Shown here: in pieces, positions 16,589-24,148 of the stretch
How the letters are laid out: every line of letters begins with the position of its first letter
Position numbering within the stretch: position 1 is the first letter of the stretch
Source of the DNA: an uncultured Clostridia bacterium
Lineage (GTDB): Bacteria; Bacillota; Clostridia; UBA1381
DNA length: 36,393 nucleotides
Reading direction: 5' to 3'
Assembly: GCA_904420525.1 (NCBI GenBank)
Contig: CAJFVT010000087.1
Coordinates: 1-36,393, forward strand
Position numbers and translations under genes: made by a program
Notes under the pieces: model-generated
Seen by the model: the letters and a program-made list of their open reading frames with translations, nothing else
Told to the model about the DNA's origin: nothing
Databases searched by the model: none

Positions 16589-17329
16589 TTAATCAGCCTC
16601 CGGTACGCGCTTTGCGGCTGATATTATAAAATCGTGCCTGTCCTCATCATAATCGGCACGGATCCTGCTCAGCTTTATCATTTCCAATACCGCTAAGAAC
16701 GTCGCTATCATCTCCGGCCGTGAATCCTCCTCTCGGAACAATGAGCTGAAGCCGACACGTCTGCTGCGGTGCAGTATTTTGCACACCTTTTCGACCATAT
16801 CGTCCACCGATACCTTTTCACGTCCCACTATCCCGGAAAAGGCGCGCTTCTCGGGCTTGGCCTTTCGTATACGCCTCTGATATATACTGTTAAAGGCGTC
16901 CGCAAGCTCGCTCAGCTCGTGATGACGGCTGTATTCCGGTACCGGGAATTTTATCTTTTCCTCGTGCCTGAACACCATATACCGTGATGAAAATTCACTT
17001 TTCCGCATCTCCTGCGACGCTTCCTTGAACTGCTTGTACTCATAGAGCCTGCGCGCAAGCTCCTCGCGCGGATCCTCCTCGTCCTCCTCCTTCTCCTCTT
17101 TCGGAAGGAGCATTTTTGACTTTATATACAGAAGCTGTGCCGCCATGACTATAAACTCACTCGTATTCTCAAGCTCCGAGCTCTCTATCCCGTCTATCAT
17201 CTCAAGATACTGATCTGTTATCTCCACTATCGGGATATCCCATATGCTCACCTTATTTTTTTTTATAAGAGTAAGCAGCAGATCAAGCGGACCTTCAAAG
17301 CTGTCCAGCTTATATAATATCTCGTCCAT
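16589..17329 (-). CDS. scpA: Segregation and condensation protein A
   Basis: ScpA is the kleisin subunit that bridges the SMC heads in condensin. The start MDEILYKLDSFEGPLDLLLTLIKKNKVSIWDIPI is diagnostic, and the C-terminal winged helix (MIATFLAVLEMIKLSRIRADYDE) is present. I use ATG 17329, which overlaps the stop of the upstream protease by one base (TGATG), instead of the ORF-track start 30 bases upstream. This gives 246 residues, normal for the family. Coupled translation with the protease gene is likely. Confidence 0.96.
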   Translation of the reverse strand: MDEILYKLDSFEGPLDLLLTLIKKNKVSIWDIPIVEITDQYLEMIDGIESSELENTSEFIVMAAQLLYIKSKMLLPKEEKEEDEEDPREELARRLYEYKQFKEASQEMRKSEFSSRYMVFRHEEKIKFPVPEYSRHHELSELADAFNSIYQRRIRKAKPEKRAFSGIVGREKVSVDDMVEKVCKILHRSRRVGFSSLFREEDSRPEMIATFLAVLEMIKLSRIRADYDEDRHDFIISAAKRVPEAD

Positions 17330-17979
17330 CACACCACCAGCTGAAGTATCAAATTGCATATATGGATAATACCATTGAGAACCACTGATACGCCTGTCCC
17401 TATTATCCTTGAGAACACATTAAACAGTGAAAGCACAATGATAAGTATCATGCTGTAGCGCTCAAACTGCTGCAGCTTGAAATACGCGTTTGTCGACAGG
17501 AACAAGCCCAGCACACGCGATCCGTCGAGCGGAGGGATAGGGATCAGATTAAATACCATAAAGCTCAGATTTACCTGCGCAAACAGCAGTATAAAATTTA
17601 GTATAGCACCCATTGATCCGCCGAACAGCCCGGTCTTGTAATTGACGATCACTATTATCGTATACATGAGCATTGCGGCGAATGCCAGCACAAGATTTGA
17701 GATCGGTCCGGCAAGCGCCGTTACCGCCATACCCCATTTGGGGTTCTTATAATAACGCGGATTTATCTGAACAGGCTTTGCCCAGCCAAATCCGGTCAGT
17801 ATCATCAGTATAGTACCGACAGGATCCAGATGCGCGAGAGGATTGAGCGTCATCCTGCCCGTTAGCCGCGGCGTAGGATCGCCGAGCTTTGTCGAAACCA
17901 AGCCATGAGAAAACTCATGAAATGTAAGCGCTATAAGAACTATAGGCACCATTATCAGTCTTTCAATTAAATACGACAT
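17329..17979 (-). CDS. Site-2-protease-family (M50) membrane metalloprotease
   Basis: 216-residue integral membrane protein. The zinc site is HEFSH within IALTFHEFSHGLVSTKLGDPTPRLTGRMTLNPLAHLDPVGT, and the second metal-ligand region is LIPIPPLDGSRVLGL. These mark the short YwhC-like branch of intramembrane proteases, which lack PDZ domains. Five or so hydrophobic stretches are seen. The gene is first in the scpA-scpB operon, a common clostridial order, with GGAGG five bases before ATG. Its substrate is unknown. Confidence 0.93.
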   Translation of the reverse strand: MSYLIERLIMVPIVLIALTFHEFSHGLVSTKLGDPTPRLTGRMTLNPLAHLDPVGTILMILTGFGWAKPVQINPRYYKNPKWGMAVTALAGPISNLVLAFAAMLMYTIIVIVNYKTGLFGGSMGAILNFILLFAQVNLSFMVFNLIPIPPLDGSRVLGLFLSTNAYFKLQQFERYSMILIIVLSLFNVFSRIIGTGVSVVLNGIIHICNLILQLVV

Positions 17980-18004
17980 TACATTCCTCCGTACAGCTAT
18001 TTAT

Positions 18005-18045
18005 ATTAGGTGATTGCGAAACAGTCGTTTGCCAATTACCTATCT
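18005..18045. repeat. Dispersed palindrome family B, copy 2
   Basis: ATTAGGTGATTGCGAAAC...GTTTGCCAATTACCTAT: same left arm as copy 1 with slightly diverged arms. It lies in the 5' leader of the protease-scpAB operon, so the long transcript would carry this hairpin just before the ribosome site. Confidence 0.7.
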
Positions 18046-18075
18046 ATTTATATCTTTTTCGAATATATTATTTAT

Positions 18076-18104
18076 ATTATACCTTGTTAAGGGAAATTTG
18101 TAAA
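18076..18104 (-). promoter_or_regulatory. SigA-type promoter of the M50-scpA-scpB-ytfI-ytfJ operon
   Basis: Minus strand: TTTACA, 17 bases, TATAAT; predicted start near 18069. The 335-base gap 17980-18314 contains this promoter, palindrome B copy 2 and the composite palindrome at 18172-18306. Confidence 0.8.
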
Positions 18105-18171
18105 GTATTTTTTCGTTTTTTCTTAGATTTTTCCCTATACGATAACATGATGCTGTGTTAAGAACTTCACA

Positions 18172-18306
18172 GGGCTACTCGATTTTAGATGCAGAACGAA
18201 CGAAACGCACACGACGGCGTATGTGTATACTCCGAGTTGTGCGTTTCGTTCGTAGCTAAATGGCTTTATAAAGCTATTTAGCGATCTGCGCTAAAAGCGA
18301 CAGCCC
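18172..18306. repeat. Palindrome family C, copy 1, interrupted by a second palindrome
   Basis: The right arm CTAAAAGCGACAGCCCC and the centre GGCTTTATAAAGC match the 77-bp palindrome at 35389. The left arm is diverged (GGGCTACTCGATTTTAG) and is split by about 55 extra bases. The extra segment is itself an inverted repeat (18196-18253). It sits directly downstream of the SLH protein gene and may act as its transcript end. Confidence 0.75.
18196..18253. repeat. Nested palindrome D inside family C copy
   Basis: Perfect 16-bp inverted repeats ACGAACGAAACGCACA/TGTGCGTTTCGTTCGT enclose 26 bases. No second copy is visible in the window. It interrupts the family C element. Confidence 0.7.
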
Positions 18307-18314
18307 CATGGGAT

Positions 18315-19460
18315 TTAATAATTTTTCATACCCGACATCAGATTATTCACGATCGCGTACCCGTAATACAGATCCGGGCACCATTTTCCGCCAAGGGCCT
18401 CAACATTCTTTACCGTTCCCGCCCATGGCATCGTTACGACTGAATTATATCTGCCGTGGACCTCGCCTATCGGCGCAAGCCCTACATAGGCGCACATATG
18501 ATTGAAATGCGCCCGAACTCCGTCCTCCTGAGTAGCGAACGATTCGTGATCGTCCTTTGCATCTCCTGTAGCTCCGTATTTCTTTATGCCCGCAAAGTTA
18601 TTCATATCCGCGGTCACCGCGCCTCCGTACTTTCCAAATCCGGTCTCCTTTGCAGCCTGCGCGTAAAGGACATCGGCACGTATACCTGTAAGCTCTCCGT
18701 ACTGCCAGTAGTAATCGGCAGCATCGATGAACAGCTGCGCCGCTCCGCGTGCCTCGGCCCATGCCTTTGCCGATTCCAACGATACCTCAGAGCTTCCCAG
18801 CAGCGGAGTATAGCTCTGTTTAACGCCAAGATCCTCCCATGTAAGAGTCAGATTTCCGTTGTTGTTTTCTATGACCCTATATATGAGCGCGCATACCTCC
18901 GCGCGCGTAAGAGCGTCTTTCGGACGCAGATATCCGTCCGAGCCTCTGAAATACGCTCTCTCAACGGCTATGGAAAGAAGCGTTTTATACTTTGAGGAGA
19001 CCTCCGATGCGTCCTCAAAATTTTCATCCAATATGCCTGAATTACGTATATTCGCGGCTGTGAGCCCGCTCGCCCTGACAAGTGTAGCGGCAAATTCCTC
19101 ACGGGTCACCGCCTCGCCGCCATTGAACTCATCTCCCGGCTCAGTCATATACTGCTTTATATCAAGCGCGTAATCGTAATACCAATCTCCCGGATCCACA
19201 TCCGAAAACTGCTCAGTGCCGCTGTCCGCCGTGCCTGACCTGTCAAAGCTTTCAACAAGCATTTTCGCCATCTGAGCACGCGTAAGAGTGCCGCCAGGAT
19301 CAAGCTCTCCTCTGTCATCACCTGTCATTATGCCATTATCATAGCAATATTCTATCTCAGTTTCAGCCCATGAATAATCGGCAGTACCGGCCGAAGCGCA
19401 AGCCGATACCTGCACACACATGATCGCCGCAGACACAGCGGCTGCGATTATTTTTTTCAT
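18315..19460 (-). CDS. SLH-domain surface protein with glucosaminidase domain
   Basis: The 381-residue exported protein has an N-terminal signal sequence (MKKIIAAAVSAAIMCVQVSACASA) and three SLH repeats, at about 28-75, 82-135 and 145-205. Recurrent motifs are GTLTRAQMAKML, EAVTREEFAATLV and DALTRAEVCALIY; such repeats anchor proteins to secondary cell-wall polymers. A C-terminal endo-beta-N-acetylglucosaminidase domain (about 230-381) follows, with the catalytic Glu likely in AQAAKETGFGKY and the NNFAGIKKYG motif. It probably trims peptidoglycan at the cell surface. VSAC in the signal peptide could be a lipobox, an alternative to signal peptidase I cleavage after ASA. It is a stand-alone gene after tenI, and a composite palindrome follows its stop. 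Confidence 0.92.
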   Translation of the reverse strand: MKKIIAAAVSAAIMCVQVSACASAGTADYSWAETEIEYCYDNGIMTGDDRGELDPGGTLTRAQMAKMLVESFDRSGTADSGTEQFSDVDPGDWYYDYALDIKQYMTEPGDEFNGGEAVTREEFAATLVRASGLTAANIRNSGILDENFEDASEVSSKYKTLLSIAVERAYFRGSDGYLRPKDALTRAEVCALIYRVIENNNGNLTLTWEDLGVKQSYTPLLGSSEVSLESAKAWAEARGAAQLFIDAADYYWQYGELTGIRADVLYAQAAKETGFGKYGGAVTADMNNFAGIKKYGATGDAKDDHESFATQEDGVRAHFNHMCAYVGLAPIGEVHGRYNSVVTMPWAGTVKNVEALGGKWCPDLYYGYAIVNNLMSGMKNY

Positions 19461-19530
19461 ACTGAATGATCATTCCCTTCCTGCTTTTTATCACGGGTCG
19501 TATCGGAGCGCCCGTCCCTGTTCTGTAGAT

Positions 19531-20136
19531 CTATATGCTGCGCCGAGTGCTTTTATACCCCTTGAACGTATCGATATAGTCCCTCGGACTGATACAGCGC
19601 ATAAAGCCGGACATAACACATACACCAGCCGCCCCGGCTGCTACAGGCTCAGGCGCGTTCTCCGGGGATATCCCGCCTATAGCGTATACCGGTATTTTTA
19701 CGGCTGCCGACACCTCCGAAATAAACCGCAATCCGCGCGGCTCCAGACCTTTTTTACAGTCGGTCGCAAACACATGACCGGCCGTTATATTATCGGCGCC
19801 CAGCGCTTCAGCTTCCTGAGCCTCGGCGGCTGAATGCACAGAGCTGCCGACAGACGAAATATCCGACACATTCCCGCTCCTAAGTATACCGAGCGGCAGA
19901 TGCACAGCGCTGCACCCGAAGCGTCTTGCCGCATCCGCATATGTATGCGCTGTGACCCGGCTGTCGCCTATCCTGCATAGCAGCGCGTAATATTCCTCTT
20001 CGTCAAGATCCTTCTCACGCAGGATCACGTCAATGCCGCAGCTCAGTATATCGCGGATCCGACTCTCGAACGAAGCGTTCTTTCCGAACACGTCATAAAA
20101 TATATGCCTGTTCGATACGCAGATAAGCTTATACAT
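19531..20136 (-). CDS. tenI: TenI-like thiazole tautomerase / ThiE family protein
   Basis: This is a 201-residue TIM-barrel of the ThiE/TenI family. TenI speeds aromatisation of the thiazole carboxylate made by ThiG; ThiE joins thiazole and pyrimidine phosphates. Two features favour TenI. First, the segment AGHVFATDCKKGLEPRGL carries the GH(V)F-T-x-C-K-x-G pattern with the putative catalytic His. Second, the ThiE pyrophosphate-site pattern HLGQ-x-D is replaced by HLPLGILR. ILREKDL is shared by both. The start overlaps the thiH stop by eight bases and it closes a thiazole-only operon, which also fits TenI. Automatic annotation may say thiamine-phosphate synthase; I cannot exclude that activity. 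Confidence 0.75.
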   Translation of the reverse strand: MYKLICVSNRHIFYDVFGKNASFESRIRDILSCGIDVILREKDLDEEEYYALLCRIGDSRVTAHTYADAARRFGCSAVHLPLGILRSGNVSDISSVGSSVHSAAEAQEAEALGADNITAGHVFATDCKKGLEPRGLRFISEVSAAVKIPVYAIGGISPENAPEPVAAGAAGVCVMSGFMRCISPRDYIDTFKGYKSTRRSI

Positions 20137-21286
20137 ATATATAATCGCTCATCACAGGCTGCATACCGGCCTTTTCTATGGCCTCGTATACCTCCTGCAC
20201 ACTCCTTCCGTCCGATATGTCGAACTGCTCATCGCCTTTCTCCTCTCCGTCCTCGCCGTGTCCGCCTATCCCGACGCTCACGCCCCCTGAGATCTTCGTT
20301 GCCGCTATCTTGATGATATTGTCACGAAATCTTTCGCACTCGCGCGTTGAGATCGTTATGCTCGCAAACGGCAGAAACATCCTGTATGCGCATATGACCT
20401 GCAGCAGCTGCTTCTCGTGTACATCCTTCGGATTTATAGTTTCATTATTGATTATCGGTCTGAGTCTAGGACACGATATAGCGATCTCCGCATGGGGATA
20501 TTTCTGCTGCAAAAGATATGCGTGATAGCCCGTCGCGAACGCATCTTTTCTGAAATCGTCCAGTCCCAGCAGCGCGGCAAAGCCCACACCGCGCATACCG
20601 CCCATAACGGCTCTCTCCTGAGCATAAAATCTGTACGGGAATATCCGCTTATGTCCCTCAAGATGCAGCGTCGCATACTTATCACTGTTATAGGTCTCCT
20701 GGAATACCGTTACATAGTCCACTCCGCACTCATGCAGATAATGGTATTCATCCGAGTTCATTGGATATACCTCAACTCCGATCACCTTGAAGTATTTTCT
20801 AGCTATTTTGCATGCCTCGCCTATGTACTTCACATCCGACATCCTCCTGCTTTCACCGGTCAGGATCAGGACCTCCTGCAAACCTGTCTTTGCGATCTCC
20901 TGAAATTCATGCTCTACCTCATTCATATCCAGCTTTGCCCTGCGTATTTTGTTATGGCAGTTGAAGCCGCAGTATATGCAGTAGTTTTCACAGTAGTTCG
21001 CTATATACACAGGCGTGAACATCATTACCGAGTTTCCGAAATGCTTTCTCGTCTCCTGCTGCGCCCGCTGTGCAAGCTCCTCTATAAACGGCTCTGCCGC
21101 CGGTGAGAGCAGCGCCTGAAAATCCCGCGGCGACAGCACCTCAGCCTGAAGCGCCGCCCTTACATCATCAGCTGTGAACGACGAGTAGTCATAACCGTCC
21201 ATAGCCGTCACTACCTTGTCAAGCATGTCTGACTCTATGACCTCCATATCCGGGAGGTACTTCATATGGTCAATTCTCTCCTGCAT
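20129..21286 (-). CDS. thiH: 2-iminoacetate synthase ThiH (radical SAM)
   Basis: ThiH cleaves tyrosine with SAM chemistry to give dehydroglycine (2-iminoacetate) for the thiazole ring, the anaerobic route. The cluster motif C-x3-C-x2-C is Cys99, Cys103, Cys106 in NYCENYCIYCGF, and C110 follows. VILTGESRRM, IGVEVYPMNSDEY, CGVDYVTVFQETYN and ISCPRLRP are typical ThiH blocks. The 385-residue length is normal. GAGGTG is placed eight bases before the ATG, 12 bases after thiG. It overlaps tenI. Confidence 0.96.
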   Translation of the reverse strand: MQERIDHMKYLPDMEVIESDMLDKVVTAMDGYDYSSFTADDVRAALQAEVLSPRDFQALLSPAAEPFIEELAQRAQQETRKHFGNSVMMFTPVYIANYCENYCIYCGFNCHNKIRRAKLDMNEVEHEFQEIAKTGLQEVLILTGESRRMSDVKYIGEACKIARKYFKVIGVEVYPMNSDEYHYLHECGVDYVTVFQETYNSDKYATLHLEGHKRIFPYRFYAQERAVMGGMRGVGFAALLGLDDFRKDAFATGYHAYLLQQKYPHAEIAISCPRLRPIINNETINPKDVHEKQLLQVICAYRMFLPFASITISTRECERFRDNIIKIAATKISGGVSVGIGGHGEDGEEKGDEQFDISDGRSVQEVYEAIEKAGMQPVMSDYIYV

Positions 21287-21298
21287 CTATATCACACC

Positions 21299-22066
21299 TC
21301 AATCCTCAAGAAATCCTGTAAGCGGCGATGACGCTGAGGCTCCCTTTTCGAGCACACGTCCGGGCTTACTGAGATATGCGGTCCTGCCTGCCTCGATAGC
21401 CTTTTTGAACGCCTCCGCCATAGCAGGCACATCTCCCGCGGTAGCTATGGCTGTGTTTGCCATTACCGCAGCCGCGCCCATCTCCATCGCCTCGCACGCC
21501 TGCGAGGGTCTGCCGATACCCGCGTCAACTATCACCGGCAGCGGTATTTCATCGATAAGTATCTGTATGAACTCCTTTGTGCAAAGCCCCTTGTTTGTGC
21601 CTATAGGCGCGCCGAGCGGCATGATGCAGGCCGCGCCCGCATTCATCATATCCCTCGCAGCGTTCAGGTCAGGGTACATATAGGGCATTACAACGTAGCC
21701 CTCCTTTGCCAGTATCTCTGTAGCCTTTGCCGTTTCATAATTATCGGGCAAAAGGTATTTTGAATCACGAATGCACTCGATCTTTATAAAATCGCCGCAG
21801 CCCACCTCTCTCGCAAGATGAGCTATCCTTACTGCCTCCTCCGCGTTCCGAGCGCCGGAGGTGTTCGGCAGCAGCGTTACTCCCTCCGGTATGTAATCAA
21901 GGATATTTGCAACATTACCTGTCGCGGCACGACGCAGCGCAAGCGTTATGATCTGCGCGCCGGCGTTCTCAACCGCCGCCTTTATAAGGTCCAATGAATA
22001 TTTTCCGGAGCCAAGAATAAATCTTGATGTGAATTCACGATCTCCAAGCTTAAATACGTCTTTCAT
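21299..22066 (-). CDS. thiG: Thiazole synthase
   Basis: ThiG builds the thiazole phosphate from deoxyxylulose phosphate, 2-iminoacetate and ThiS-thiocarboxylate sulfur. The 255-residue TIM-barrel starts [19 protein letters not shown] and holds the Schiff-base Lys in [17 protein letters not shown]. The phosphate-binding end is [32 protein letters not shown]. It lies between thiF and thiH, 26 and 12 bases away, which fits one polycistronic message. Confidence 0.97.
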   Translation of the reverse strand: MKDVFKLGDREFTSRFILGSGKYSLDLIKAAVENAGAQIITLALRRAATGNVANILDYIPEGVTLLPNTSGARNAEEAVRIAHLAREVGCGDFIKIECIRDSKYLLPDNYETAKATEILAKEGYVVMPYMYPDLNAARDMMNAGAACIMPLGAPIGTNKGLCTKEFIQILIDEIPLPVIVDAGIGRPSQACEAMEMGAAAVMANTAIATAGDVPAMAEAFKKAIEAGRTAYLSKPGRVLEKGASASSPLTGFLED

Positions 22067-22092
22067 AAATATATGATCCTTTCAATTTTTAT

Positions 22093-22743
22093 TTACGGCT
22101 CAGTTTCGCCGAGTATCAGTCTTAAAACCATATTGGCCTGATGATTGGCGCAGACCGCCACCCTCGGGGCCATTAGTCCGTTTGCGTCCTTTATATCGGT
22201 GATCCCGTCACCGGATATATACAGCCTGTCAAACACATGCCGGGTCACGATGCTGTTCGCGCTGAGCATCCCCGCCATACCTGAGCCTGACACTATGACC
22301 GTATCCGGACACTGCTCCAGCAGCGCGTTTATGAGCATAGCCTTTTGATCAGCTCTGTCAAACGCCTCGCAGACTATCTTGAAGTCTCCGAACAGCGCCG
22401 CCGCATTCTCCTCGGTCACACGCACTGTTTCTGTTTCTATCTCAAGATACGGATTTATACGCTCAAGCGAGCGCCTCAGCGCGTCTGTCTTGTACATCCC
22501 CAGATCGAGCGTGTCATACTGCTGCCTGTTCAGATTGCTCAGCTCTACTTTGTCATGATCTACAAGGAGCAGCTTTCCTATCCCCGCACGGGCAAGGGAC
22601 ACCGCTATATTCGAGCCGAGACCGCCAAGCCCCGCTACAGCCGCGGAGGCGTTCTTTAATTTTTCATATACAGGCCTGGTATGCCGTTCCGTCATTATCC
22701 TTTCAAATTCCGCCGCTGACGGTATAGCCGTGCTCTTATCCAT
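22093..22743 (-). CDS. thiF: ThiS adenylyltransferase ThiF
   Basis: ThiF activates the C-terminal Gly of ThiS with ATP so that it can accept sulfur. The 216-residue protein is the short clostridial form of the E1-like family. The nucleotide-binding loop is AGLGGLGSNIAVSLARAGIGKLLLVDHDKVELSNLNRQQY (residues about 37-75). AFDRADQKAMLINALLEQ and VSGSGMAGM follow. I do not see the CxxC zinc pairs of longer ThiF/MoeB proteins. It starts seven bases after the thiS stop codon. Confidence 0.94.
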   Translation of the reverse strand: MDKSTAIPSAAEFERIMTERHTRPVYEKLKNASAAVAGLGGLGSNIAVSLARAGIGKLLLVDHDKVELSNLNRQQYDTLDLGMYKTDALRRSLERINPYLEIETETVRVTEENAAALFGDFKIVCEAFDRADQKAMLINALLEQCPDTVIVSGSGMAGMLSANSIVTRHVFDRLYISGDGITDIKDANGLMAPRVAVCANHQANMVLRLILGETEP

Positions 22744-22750
22744 ATATCCA

Positions 22751-22948
22751 TCAGCCTCCGCCTACAAAATTAACGATCTCGACCTTATCGCCGTCCTTCA
22801 GGGTGAAGCTTGCGTATTCATCCTTTTTAACGATAGCTCCGTTTACCTCAACAGCGATGAACACGGTCTTATAGCCGCGCTCACTGAGCAGTTCCGATAC
22901 CGTAATACCGTCCCTGCCGCTCACGGTCTCCCCGTTCACCTTTATCAT
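22751..22948 (-). CDS. thiS: Sulfur carrier protein ThiS
   Basis: ThiS is the ubiquitin-fold carrier that donates sulfur as a C-terminal thiocarboxylate. ATG 22948 (MIKVNGETVSG) has GGGGAG seven bases upstream and yields 65 residues, the family size; the ORF-track start adds nine false residues. The end DKVEIVNFVGGG exposes the required terminal Gly-Gly. It is the first gene of thiSFGH-tenI, and its leader contains a terminator-embedded RNA structure. Confidence 0.96.
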   Translation of the reverse strand: MIKVNGETVSGRDGITVSELLSERGYKTVFIAVEVNGAIVKKDEYASFTLKDGDKVEIVNFVGGG

Positions 22949-22998
22949 GATATCACTCCCCGCCGTCTTCCGCATTTTATACAGAATATTTATTTTGT

Positions 22999-23060
22999 AA
23001 AAAAAGAGACCAAAACAAGAGCTTCGTACCCGTGGTGGTGCGCCCCCTTATTTGATCCCT
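22999..23060 (-). promoter_or_regulatory. Candidate HMP-PP (thiS-motif) riboswitch with embedded terminator
   Basis: The RNA pairs AGGGATCAAA with TTTGGTCTCT (10 bp, two G-U), crosses a 2x2 internal loop, and pairs AAGGG with CUCUU. The 23-base apical part reads GGCGCACCACCACGGGUACG..., and a T-run follows directly. Such a compact aptamer inside the terminator stem, upstream of thiS in Clostridia, matches the published description of HMP-PP riboswitches. The TPP-riboswitch consensus (CTGAGA, ACCTGATC) is absent. I could not align it to the family model. Confidence 0.6.
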
Positions 23061-23079
23061 GAATAAAAATATCAAATTT

Positions 23080-23108
23080 ATTCTACCATGAATAAATACT
23101 TTTGTCAA
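23080..23108 (-). promoter_or_regulatory. SigA-type promoter of the thi operon
   Basis: Minus strand: TTGACA, 17 bases, TAGAAT. The start is predicted near 23073, about 125 bases before thiS and a few bases upstream of the terminator-embedded leader structure. Confidence 0.88.
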
Positions 23109-23117
23109 GTACAAAAT

Positions 23118-23639
23118 TCACGCCTGCTCCAGTATGAGTGTTTCAAAGCTGCCGTCACTGTACAGCATGCATTGATGCGCGCTGCCCTCCTTCGGTATCG
23201 ACACCGAGCCGGGATTTATGCACAGCACTCCGCCGCGCTCCTCATACATGGGTATATGCGTGTGCCCCTGAATTATCCCGTCACCGGGCTTTACGTTAGG
23301 GAAATTATCCGCCCCGTATCTATGACCGTGCGTGAGATAAAACAGCCTTCCGTCAAGAAATATGACCGCATAATCAGCCATGATCGGAAAATCAAGCACC
23401 ATCTGATCGACCTCCGTATCACAGTTCCCGCGCACGCACAGGATCTCGTCAGATATGCCGTTCAGAAGCTCTATGACCTTCTTCGGCGCATAATCCCTCG
23501 GCAGATCGTTGCGCGGCCCGTGATAAAGCAGATCGCCGAGCAGTATCAGCCGCTCCGCTCCGCTTCTGCGGTACGCGTCAAGCAGCAGCTTTGTATAATA
23601 CTCCGAGCCGTGAAGGTCGGACGCTATCATAAGCTTCAT
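23118..23639 (-). CDS. YfcE/MJ0936-type metallophosphodiesterase
   Basis: 173-residue calcineurin-like phosphoesterase of the small YfcE branch. Metal-binding motifs are in order: SDLHG (residues 7-11), GDLLYHGPRN, GNCD, THGH and GHTH, then the typical end GGVLCINPGSVSIPK. The family hydrolyses phosphodiesters in vitro; the natural substrate here is unknown. GGAGGGG precedes the ATG. It lies between gtrA and the thi promoter, which sits just after its stop. Confidence 0.93.
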   Translation of the reverse strand: MKLMIASDLHGSEYYTKLLLDAYRRSGAERLILLGDLLYHGPRNDLPRDYAPKKVIELLNGISDEILCVRGNCDTEVDQMVLDFPIMADYAVIFLDGRLFYLTHGHRYGADNFPNVKPGDGIIQGHTHIPMYEERGGVLCINPGSVSIPKEGSAHQCMLYSDGSFETLILEQA

Positions 23640-23665
23640 AAATACCCCTCCTTATAATGTTTTGA

Positions 23666-23688
23666 GGGGGCTAAAAGCGACAGCCCCC
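23666..23688. repeat. Palindrome family C, short copy
   Basis: GGGGGCT-AAAAGCGAC-AGCCCCC hairpin sharing GCTAAAAGCGACAGCCCC with copies at 18290 and 35389. It lies between gtrA and the phosphodiesterase gene; a T-run is found only on the plus side. Confidence 0.6.
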
Positions 23689-23695
23689 AAGTTTT

Positions 23696-24118
23696 TCACT
23701 TTGTGTTCTTTTTGAAAACAAAAAATCTTTGCCCGACATAATTGCACGCCACAAACAGACATGAGCTTATAAACATCGATATGTTGTCAACTATCGTCTT
23801 AGACAGTCCAGAAAGGATGCGCGGCACCAGCACATCCGCTATGCAGTACGAAATTATATAGCATGCGATTATATTGACGATAAACTTCACTACAGAGCTT
23901 CCGGTGCTGCCCTTCTTTTTGAAGGTGAAGTTCTTGTTCAGAAAGAAGCTTACCGTGCTTCCAAAAACGATATTTATCGTAAACGCTATAAGTGTATTGT
24001 CGTTTACAAGGTTGTAATACAGATACATAGCGCCCATACCGACAGCAGTGTTTATAAGTCCCACCAGTATGAATTTCCAGAATGTTTCGTTAAAAAAGCT
24101 TTTTAAAAATTCCTTCAT
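23696..24118 (-). CDS. GtrA family membrane protein
   Basis: 140-residue protein with four hydrophobic helices, as in GtrA proteins, which are thought to help move lipid-linked sugars across the membrane. The start KEFLKSFFNETFWKFILVGLINTAVGMGAMY, the NIVFGSTVSFFLNKNFTFKKKG loop and the end NYVGQRFFVFKKNTK are typical. AGAAGGA precedes the ATG. It is the last gene of the set after a GT2 and a large membrane protein. Confidence 0.93.
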   Translation of the reverse strand: MKEFLKSFFNETFWKFILVGLINTAVGMGAMYLYYNLVNDNTLIAFTINIVFGSTVSFFLNKNFTFKKKGSTGSSVVKFIVNIIACYIISYCIADVLVPRILSGLSKTIVDNISMFISSCLFVACNYVGQRFFVFKKNTK

Positions 24119-24148
24119 ATTTTCGATCCTTCTTTGATCAATTTTTAA

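Noticed and set aside
19531-20136. Assignment as thiamine-phosphate synthase ThiE
   Set aside because: The ThiE pyrophosphate-site pattern HLGQxD is missing and the TenI-type GHVF...CKKG segment is present; a ThiE role is kept only as an alternative.
22949-23117. TPP riboswitch before thiS
   Set aside because: No CTGAGA or ACCTGATCTGG-like consensus; the structure fits a terminator-embedded motif better.
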